Positions 57,135 through 64,000 of a stretch of 64,000 nt of DNA are shown piece by piece; position 1 is the first letter of the stretch, and every line of letters starts with the position of its first letter. Under the pieces are notes generated by a model, which saw nothing but the letters and a program-made list of their open reading frames with translations, was not told where the DNA came from and did not search any database. This stretch comes from Salticus scenicus (Eukaryota; Arthropoda; Arachnida; Araneae; Salticidae), in assembly GCA_963930645.1 (NCBI GenBank), contig OZ005651.1:332401527-332465526 (forward strand). The letters are read 5' to 3'. Made by a program: the position numbers and the translations under genes.

Positions 57135-57251
57135 GCCGCAGAACTCATACCACTATTTACAAAAGGAAATTATCTTCTTGCTAAATCTAACATAAATAAA
57201 TTAAGAAAAAAAAATTTCTTCATAAATAGTGGTGTATGAGTTCTGCAAGAA
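57135..57251. mobile_element. Short foldback MITE with the ACCACTATT core (~117 bp)
   Basis: GCAGAACTCATACCACTATT and its near complement form the arms. It is related to the 39590/46754 copies through the CATACCACTAT segment. Termini and target duplication unclear. Confidence 0.6.
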
Positions 57252-57403
57252 TTTACCATTCCTACTAAATTTACTGTAATTTCAACGCGTAAGCCGCAGT
57301 TCAGATGTATCTGTTTTACACCAGAAGTTTTATTTTAATAAAATGTAATTACTACGTACAAATATACCGTATTTTCCGGCGTGTAACGCGCAGGTACGTT
57401 ATT

Positions 57404-57621
57404 TGTTTCTTAAAAATATACACAATATTCATATTTGTACAATCAATATACTATGGAGACAAATACTTTGATTAGAGACAGTATGATTATAATGTATATC
57501 CATTTGTAATATAGATATGAATTCAGTAAATTTTGTTCTGAAAAATTGTGACTTGAAGGAATAACGCCCACAGGCGGAGCTTACTGTCAAAAAGACAAAA
57601 ACATGCGGTCGCGAAAGTGAT
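57404..57621. mobile_element. TTAA MITE (CACTTTCGCGACCGC family), left end lost
   Basis: Similar to 36857-37127 along its interior and ending ATGCGGTCGCGAAAGTG. The left third is missing. Confidence 0.8.
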
Positions 57622-57629
57622 TTCGGAAC

Positions 57630-57720
57630 GTTTTTTACCCCGCCTTCATTTCTCACCACTTTATTTATAGAATATCTTTTTCCAACATATAACTACGATA
57701 AAATTAGAAGAAAAATTACG

Positions 57721-57761
<41 letters not shown>

Positions 57762-57806
57762 GGCATGAAATATAGGTAGGGCTAAAAATGCTCTGGAAAA
57801 TATGAA
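57630..57806. mobile_element. Foldback MITE core with poly-A expansion
   Basis: CCCCGCCTTCATTTCTCACC and AGTGGCATGAAATATAGGTA pair as arms around ATAACTACGATAAAATTAGA. A 36-base A run (57724-57759) lies in the right arm. No target duplication visible. Confidence 0.65.
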
Positions 57807-57811
57807 AATAT

Positions 57812-58012
57812 ATACCTGCCAACATTCTAATTGATATTCCATAAAATTGTTACCACCCGTCTTTTTTTTCCCGTCAGTCTTTATAACGAGTATTTTTCTT
57901 CTTGTTTAAACGTAACTACATTTGGAGAAAATTACTCTAAAAATAAAGTAGTGTGGAAAAAACGTCGGATACTAACAATTTTACGGGATCAATTAGAATG
58001 TTGGCAACTCTG
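57812..58012. mobile_element. 6-bp-TSD-type foldback MITE, diverged (~200 bp)
   Basis: ACCTGCCAACATTCTAATTG and the complement AGTTGCCAACATTCTAATTG form the ends, and the core has AAATAAAGTAGTGTGGAAAA. Flanking duplication not clear. Confidence 0.75.
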
Positions 58013-58260
58013 ATAAAATGTTTTAAAAACAGTTAATATGCAAGTCTCTTTCGAATAGTGCTACTTTTATTAATGTGGATTTCAGTTACTGCGGTAAGAT
58101 ATATTTAGATTCTTTTTTAATTAACCAATATTTACGGAAATGAATATTTCATGAAATATTCCGATGTCAATCACAAACCGAAGTTATTCACTTTTCAACC
58201 TTGTTGGAAAGTGTTAAAGACAAAAACTTTCAGAGGAAGCGAGAAAAAAATTACATAAAG

Positions 58261-58292
<32 letters not shown>

Positions 58293-58304
58293 ACATTTTA
58301 TTCA

Positions 58305-58507
58305 TCGCACTTGCCAACATCCTAATTAATATTCAGTAGTATTGTTATCCCCGCCTTCTTTTTCACACCAGTATATTTTTGTAGTACTTTCTTTCTTATT
58401 TAATCATAATTACATCTGCAGAATATTACTCTAAAAATTTACTGGTGTGAAAAAAAAGGGCAAACTAGCGACACTACGGAGAATTAATGAGCATGTTGGC
58501 AAGTATG
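58305..58507. mobile_element. 6-bp-TSD foldback MITE (203 bp)
   Basis: CACTTGCCAACATCCTAATT on the left and complement CATACTTGCCAACATGCTCA on the right; TATTCA flanks both sides (58299-58304, 58508-58513), the left end needing a one-base shift. Confidence 0.8.
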
Positions 58508-58518
58508 TATTCATACAC

Positions 58519-58711
58519 CATAGATGCCAACATTTTACTTTATTCCGGAGTAGTTTCAGCCCCGCCTTTATTTCGCACCACTTTATAAAAAATTTTCACA
58601 AGTATATAACTTCGATAGAATAAGAATAAATTACTTTAAAAAAAATAAGTGGTATGAAATAAAGGCTGGGCTTAAAATACTCCGGAATAAATTAAAATGT
58701 TGGCACCTATG
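58519..58711. mobile_element. 6-bp-TSD foldback MITE (193 bp)
   Basis: CATAGATGCCAACATTTTAC and complement CATAGGTGCCAACATTTTAA form the ends. The flank ATACAC is identical on both sides (58513-58518, 58712-58717). Arms include GCCCCGCCTTTATTTCGCAC. Confidence 0.92.
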
Positions 58712-59299
58712 ATACACGCTAAAGCGCATTCTGGTAGCAGCATACTGTAGGGGTAAAAAAAAGAAACGCTTTTTATTAGTATGAAGAAATTTTCAATCTA
58801 TATATTGAAAAATTCTCTCTCTCTCTCTCTTATATATATATATATATATATTATATTATTTACTTGAAATTAGAGAGTGTATTGGAATGAGATAGTACTT
58901 TTCGAATAATATAGACAATGGTGTCTTTGAGAGTTTAAAAATAATAATGATAGCTTTTGAGCACAGTCAAAAGGAAGGATTTGATCTTACGAGGTCTCAT
59001 AAAAAATACAGTGAAATTTTTTTTATACTAGCAACAGCTGATGCTACATCCATTTGAAGTAATACATTCAATAGTCTGATTAGTTGAGATAATCTGTGTA
59101 AAATTTGAACAAGTTGTAACTTGTCTAGCGGCTTCCAGAGCAGGAATAGTGATGTGTTTACGGTATCTGTTGCACATGATGAATTTTGAGCAATGTGCTA
59201 ACATTAAATTGTATTTTAAGTTGCAAAAAAAAAAAAAAAAAAAAAAAAAAAATGCCAAAGAAGCTCATGAAATGTTAAAATCAGTGTATGGCGATAATA

Positions 59300-59682
59300 T
59301 AGTGACTCTATTTTTATTTAACAGCCACCACTAAATTTTAATTGAAACGGTTTCTTAACTGTTTCGAAACATCTTTTAAAGAAATTTTTGATGTGATTAG
59401 GCATACTTGCCAAGATACTAATTAATATTCCGTAGTATTGGTAACTCCGCCTTCTTTTTCACACCAGTATCGTTTTAGAGTATTTTTCTTCTTATTTAAT
59501 CGTAATTGCATTTAGAGACTATTACTCTAAAGATTTACTGGTGTGAAAAAAAGGGCGGGACTAACAGCACTACGGAATATTAATTAGGATGTTCGCAAGT
59601 ATGGATTAGGTAACCATTACAAGTAAAATTTAACGGTGGCTATTGAATAAAAATTTCCCTCAAATCTGGCAGCACTGCGGTC
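59300..59682. mobile_element. CAGTGTTGCCAG-type foldback MITE inside mariner
   Basis: The right arm is clear (GGTGGCTATTGAATAAAAAT, CTGGCAGCACTGC). The left arm is degraded (TATTTTTATTTAACAGCCAC). It carries the 6-bp-TSD MITE 59402-59603 between its arms. Confidence 0.65.
59402..59603. mobile_element. 6-bp-TSD foldback MITE (202 bp), third nesting level
   Basis: CATACTTGCCAAGATACTAA and complement CATACTTGCGAACATCCTAA form the ends; GATTAGG (7 bp) is identical on both sides (59395-59401, 59604-59610). The core reads CACACCAGTATCGTTTTAGA. Confidence 0.93.
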
Positions 59683-60196
59683 AGGACGTCCTCCGACTTC
59701 AAAAACGGATGAAAACATGCAAGAAGTGGCAAAAATGATTCGTACAAACCGGCGATTGACTATTCGGGAAATTGCCGAAGAACTGAACATCTCGTATGGG
59801 TCCGTGCGAAGCATTTTGACCGATGATTTGCAAATGAGACGAGTCAGTGCGAAATTTGTTCCCAGACTTTTGAATGACGGACAAAAGGAAACTCGTGTGT
59901 CAATTTGCATGGAGTTGAAGAAACGTCTTGCAGCAGATTCAGACTTCATGTCCAAAATTATAACCAGAGATGAAAGTTGGGTGTATGGCTATGACCCTGA
60001 AACGAAAATGCAGAGTTCCCAATGGAAATCGAGTGGTTCTCCTCGCCCTAAGAAGGCACGTCAGTCAATGTAGAATGTAAAGGTCATGCTGATTTTTTTT
60101 TTTTTTTTTTTTTTTCCAATAGGGAGGGCATAGTGATATCAGAGTTCCTTCCAGGAGAAGCAACTGTAAACTCTGAATATTACAAGGGCTTTTAAA

Positions 60197-61920
60197 CAGG
60201 GTTGGCTTTTTCCCGTCCAAAACTGGTTTTTCCCATCCCACTGGGAAAAAGTGGTAAATACCGGGAATAACTGGGAAAGTCAGAAATACATAGTTATTAC
60301 AAATTTTCCTTAGGTTTAAAATTTTTCTCTAGGAAAGGAATATAAATAAATAAGAATTATTGCATAAAACATTTGCTCATAAAATTTAATAATAATGAAT
60401 TTCCTAAATATATATTTTAGAACACAATAGAATAAAATTACTAACTTAAAAATAACAGTGTCACCAAGAGAAGCAATAAATAATTTGTGTTAAATTTAAA
60501 TAAAAATTTTATTACTTTTTAAGTAGACCTCTATTAAACACAAAATGTATTAAATTTTACAAGTTTGGTATTTGGTTTAGTATAATATTAATATTTATGC
60601 AAAATGTTCTTTTACATCATCAGTACCAAAAGTCCTCCATATTTGTTTACTTTTTTTGTTGCCAGATTCTTGTACAGTCTATAATAGAATGCTTGAAGAA
60701 CAAGTCTTTTAAGACTGATACAGATTTTCTTTAAAATAAAATCAAACTGCATACACAAACTCCATACTGATTCTGTTATGGCTAATGTTGTCAAAATTCA
60801 AAAGTTTTTTAGAAATCACCATATTCCTGAGAGTTTATTGAAAGAGTATGCTGATTCAGTTAAACCACAAATTCCAGGTGAAACAAGATGGAACTCACAA
60901 ATAACTTGTTTAAAAACTTTTATTACTAACAGGCCTTTTTATCTTCAAATTCTAGATAATCACGAAGATGAAATTGACAATGACATTAAGTGTTTAATAA
61001 ATAATCTTCATTTATATAAAGAAGCAAAAAAATATGTGCAATCAGTTGGAACCAGTTGCAAAAACCCTTATGAAATTACAACATGATAATAATGCTAATA
61101 TTGCTGATGCTTGTGAAATTTATTTAGAGCTTCTTCAAAATAAAGAACTGAAACCACATTTCAGCAAAGTGAAATCTAGCTTCGATAAAGCAATAACCCC
61201 TGTCCATTTTTTGGCACACCTGATGAATCCAAAATACAAAGGTGAAAAATTATCACAAGATCAGGAGGAATTTGCGCGTGAATATTTGAAGGCTTTAAAT
61301 CCGAAGTACTTACAATACACATTACAGTTCAAGTCAGAAGATGCACCTTTTCCGAAGACATTTTTCTCTGAAGACATTATAAACATTATTTCACCTGCAC
61401 TATGGTGGAAGAATTTAAACAAAACTGGAATTGATGCAGACTTTCTCCAATTAATGGAACATCTCCAGGAATGTCCTGCTTCATCAGCATCTCTGAAGCG
61501 TATTTTTTCTAACTTTTCTTTTATCCAAAACAAACTTAGAAACAGACTGGGTTTAGGAAAAGCCTCTAAATTACTATTTTGTTACACGATGCTAAAATCC
61601 AATGTAAAAGACGAAGAATATGATTATGATTAATGATTATGATGATTGGTAAATATTGAGAAATGTACACAGTCTGTAAATATTTAAATAAATGTAATCC
61701 ATCATTTGTTTTGTAGATCTTTTTTTTTTTTTTTTTTTATCTTTCAAGCTATATACTTAGAACTCATTTTTAACATTTTCAAAAGGTTGCTTTGAATTTA
61801 TATTTGTGTTTTTAATAATCAGTTTTTCCCATGTGGGAAAAACATAGTATTTCCCAGGACGGTAAATACCGGTTTTTACCACGGTATTTACCGGGGGTGG
61901 GAAAAACCTTGCCAACCCTG
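60197..61920 (+). mobile_element. hAT transposon inside mariner (1724 bp)
   Basis: Ends CAGGGTTGGCTTTTTCCCGT and complement CAGGGTTGGCAAGGTTTTTC. Flanks CTTTTAAA (60189-60196) and CTTTTGAA (61921-61928) match at 7 of 8 positions. Subterminal TGGGAAAAA and GGTAAATACCGG motifs occur near both ends. Confidence 0.93.
60778..61633 (+). pseudogene. hAT transposase, C-terminal half
   Basis: The first frame (60778 to about 61050) includes PGETRWNSQITCLKTF, the W-containing segment typical of hAT transposases. A one-base loss near 61045 shifts to the second frame (to 61633), which contains the C-terminal dimerisation domain: ALWWKNL near 61399 and CPASSASLKRIFSNFSFIQ (61471 on), followed by NKLRNRLG. 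The N-terminal BED-type zinc finger is not visible. It probably depended on another copy even when young. Confidence 0.88.
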
Positions 61921-62448
61921 CTTTTGAAACCTTTGCGAGACGATTTATGAAGAAAAAGACCAAAAAAATGAAATGGGACAACGGCTTTCTGCTTAATCAC
62001 GATAATGCGCCATGTCACACCACGCTTCTGATTCGTGAGTTTTTGGCCACAAAACCCCTTGCAGTCTGTCAACATCCACCTTACTCTTCGGATTTAGCAC
62101 CATGCGATTTCTGGTTCTTCCCAAAAATAAAAACCGTGTTAAAAGGAAAGCATTTTGGCACCATTTCCGAGAATGAAAGAGCCCCGATAGAGCAGCTGAA
62201 GGCCCGCCCGAAAGAAAATTTTCAGAAATGCTTCCAATCATCGAATCAATGTTGGGATAAGTGTATCACTAGCGAAGGAGAGTACTTTGAAGGAGATTGA
62301 ATAAAATTTGATATAAACTTGTTACTTTGTACATAACAAAAATTTTCACCGTAATTTTTTTTTTTTATCAGGCCTCGTATATTAGCAAATATTTACTATA
62401 GTTTCGGAGAAAACCATAGAAAACTAGGAGCGGTCAGGCCAACAAAAG

Positions 62449-62590
62449 AGGTGAAATTATTCACTTTTTTGCTACCACTATTTCCATAGAAGAACATTTT
62501 GTATATTTGTACAGTAATATTTTGTGATTGAATATGATAGAAATAATTAATAAAAAATAGTGGTGTAATAATTCCGTCTTTAGACGGAAA
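62449..62590. mobile_element. Foldback MITE with ACCACTATTT core
   Basis: GAAATTATTCAC...GCTACCACTATTT pairs with AAATAGTGGTGTAATAATTCC; outer CCGTCTTTAGACGG is a small palindrome. Termini uncertain. Confidence 0.55.
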
Positions 62591-62599
62591 TTTTTTCAC

Positions 62600-63519
62600 C
62601 CTTGTCCGACAAGCATGATCTTTGTTAAAACTTGACACCTTTCGTCTACCAGCTTAAGGAACAGAGCCTCTCGAACACTGGTAGGGCACAAAAAACGATA
62701 AAACGTGAGAGAAAAAAATAAGTAATTTCAGCGTCCCTTGTACCCTTAAATAAATAAGTAACCATTAATTAAAAAAATAATTAAAGAAAGTACCCTTTTA
62801 AAAATAAAATATTAATCGATTTTTAATCTTTCAAGCCAATATTGTTTGAGAGGTTTTCTACTTCATTTTCTTCTTCATTTCTTATTTTGCTTATGTTGAG
62901 ACCATTATCTATTTATTCTCAAGTTTTCCAAGAACCGAAGAGCTGACGAAATCAAAAGATACTATTTACAAATGTATAAACAAACAAACAAGTACACAAA
63001 CAAAAAAGATTAGAGTTATGCCATTTAATTTCGCTTATGCAACCGCAAAAGAATTAAAAGAATTAAAAATGCTGCTTCTTACTTTCTGTAATGACTTTAG
63101 ATAAAAAAAGATCTTTAAACTGATGTTCTTTTCTTTTTCTAGTACGGCTTCCCGAGTTCTTATCATTAGACTCTTCAAAATAAAATGCTTACGCTGCTTC
63201 TTAAGCTTCAAAGCACAATTAAAAAAAGTTCTATCAACATATACAAAGTAGTTATAGATAATATTTCTTATTGTACTACGTATTGTAAAAAGTATCGCAA
63301 ATGCTGAATGTTCTTTTGTTTTGAATATATATCGAGAACAAGGAGAAATATACTTCCATAGATGCCCACTTTTACGTTTTGGTCAACAGAACAAAAAGAA
63401 AACAACTATTTAACAAAATTTATGTTATTTAATCAGTGAAAGCTGTCACAGAAATATACTGAAAAGAAATTTAGTACGATAGGACTATTTTGTACATTGC
63501 AATCTTGTAATTACGAAAA
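62600..63519. other. AT-rich stretch, no gene recognised
   Basis: No open frame with a domain, no splice-flanked exon and no clear repeat on either strand. Confidence 0.5.
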
Positions 63520-63650
63520 AGCCACTCTGGCTAATAATAAGCTCGACATTTCTCACATAATAACCGTTGGTAAGGTCATCGTATCTGGAAACGCAGATGT
63601 AACGGTTATTATGTGAGAAATGTTGAGCTGGTTATCAGCTAGGGTGGCTC
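63520..63650. repeat. Long palindrome leading into a tRNA-like segment
   Basis: 63540-63568 and 63601-63629 are complements with one mismatch (CATTTCTCACATAATAACCG). The match continues outward with more differences (GCCACTCTGGCTAATAA and its partner near 63630-63650). Confidence 0.85.
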
Positions 63651-63720
63651 AGTGGAAGCGCATCCGCACGTTTAGCGGAGAGCCCGTCAATACCCGGCAA
63701 TACTCTGGCATTTTTCACAT
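63640..63720 (+). other. tRNA-like sequence (SINE head or degraded tRNA)
   Basis: AGGGTGGCTCAGTGGAAGCG has the form of a tRNA A box and D arm. GCATCCGCACGTTTAGCGGA could form an anticodon-arm-like or variable-arm hairpin, and GTCAATACCCGGCAATACTC stands where the T arm should be but lacks GGTTCRA. It is not a credible functional tRNA. Confidence 0.45.
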
Positions 63721-63856
63721 AGTTGGTATAAAAAAAATCAATCTTGTACTCCAAACTAATAAAATTAATTTTCACAGTTCATGAATGTATCAATAAAATT
63801 TCTAAATATTTTAAGATAGCTTAAGAAATTAAATGGTAAAATTGGATATTGGCAGG

Positions 63857-64000
63857 TAGTGTTGCCAGATATGCCGGTTTTTTTTATTCAACTATCACTA
63901 ATAATTTTGAGAAGTGCTATTTTATATACATAGTAGGCTATCTGTCATAGAAGTGATTAGGCAAATGTTACAATTAAAAATTATTGGTGATTATTGCATA
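63857..64000. mobile_element. CAGTGTTGCCAG-type foldback MITE, cut by the window edge
   Basis: TAGTGTTGCCAGATATGCCG begins the left arm; GAAGTGATTAGGCAAATGTT and the start of the right arm (TTATTGGTGATTATT) follow. The distal end is beyond the window. Confidence 0.85.

Larger units (their letters stand above)
59128..62300 (+). pseudogene. mariner transposase in three blocks
   Basis: Block 1 (59128-59300): N-terminal helix-turn-helix region (NFEQCANIKLYFKLQ, AKEAHEMLKSVYGDN), broken by a poly-A expansion (59225-59251). Block 2 (59695-60115): second helix-turn-helix (RRLTIREIAEELNISYGSV), then TRDESWVYGYDPETK with the first catalytic Asp, ending in a stop at 60071 and a poly-T expansion. Block 3 (61922-62300): LNHDNAPCHT (second catalytic Asp), YSSDLAPCDFWFFPK (third) and the C-terminal GEYFEGD. 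Block order and spacing match a mariner D,D34D enzyme. It is dead through insertions, stops and homopolymer growth. Confidence 0.92.
58990..62377 (+). mobile_element. mariner transposon split by nested insertions (3.4 kb)
   Basis: The ends are CGAGGTCTCATAAAAAATAC and complement CGAGGCCTGATAAAAAAAA, with TA on each side (58988-58989, 62378-62379). Removing the hAT element (60197-61920) and the foldback MITEs around 59300-59682 leaves about 1.3 kb, the usual mariner length. The transposase is read in three separate blocks. Confidence 0.92.

Noticed and set aside
63640..63720. Functional tRNA gene
   Set aside because: The A-box-like part is good but no T arm with GGTTCRA follows and no acceptor stem closes.

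Overview
This is AT-rich eukaryotic DNA with long intergenic and intronic stretches, many homopolymer runs and a very high density of DNA transposons. I see GT-AG introns, Tc1/mariner, hAT and piggyBac-type elements, a Penelope-like element with a GIY-YIG domain, a tRNA-derived SINE and relics of a Polinton/adintovirus-like DNA polymerase. Together these point to an invertebrate, most likely an arthropod and perhaps an arachnid. That placement is inference; nothing here fixes the species.

The only host gene I can support is a split gene on the minus strand between about 20.5 kb and 7.5 kb. It has one probable 5' UTR exon, four coding exons (19849-19595, 13841-13692, 10686-10603, 7928-7797) and a weaker last exon with a poly(A) signal. 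The four coding exons are all exact multiples of three (85, 50, 28 and 44 codons) and all junctions are phase 0. They encode an acidic N-terminus followed by coiled coil. The introns hold a Penelope-like element, a complete Tc1-type element, a hAT element and a composite element of about 4 kb.

1-7.5 kb: a Tc1 remnant at the edge, two copies of a TTAA foldback element, a TIR element, hAT-type MITEs and a decayed Penelope relic. 20.5-24.2 kb: the presumed promoter side of the gene and small MITEs. 24.2-47.7 kb: no gene, only nested transposons. These include a large inverted repeat (24.8-26.0 / 31.2-32.5 kb), two abutting copies of a TA-flanked element with long TIRs, an element with about ten copies of a 15-bp subterminal motif, Tc1 and mariner relics, and several MITE families.

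47.7-55.6 kb: degraded genes of a Polinton/Maverick or adintovirus-like element. There are three related C2H2 zinc-finger genes (two plus strand, one minus strand), a fragment resembling the N-terminal part of the element's type-B DNA polymerase, and a C-terminal polymerase fragment abutting a piggyBac-type insertion. About 280 bp of flank is repeated in inverted orientation on the two sides. 55.6-64 kb: further MITEs, a 3.4-kb mariner split by a hAT element and by MITEs nested in MITEs, and a tRNA-like palindromic repeat.

The clearest novel-looking signal is a group of foldback MITEs with at least eleven well-bounded copies. They share a CACACCACT...AGTGGTGTG core, make 6-bp target duplications and carry interchangeable termini beginning CA and ending TG.
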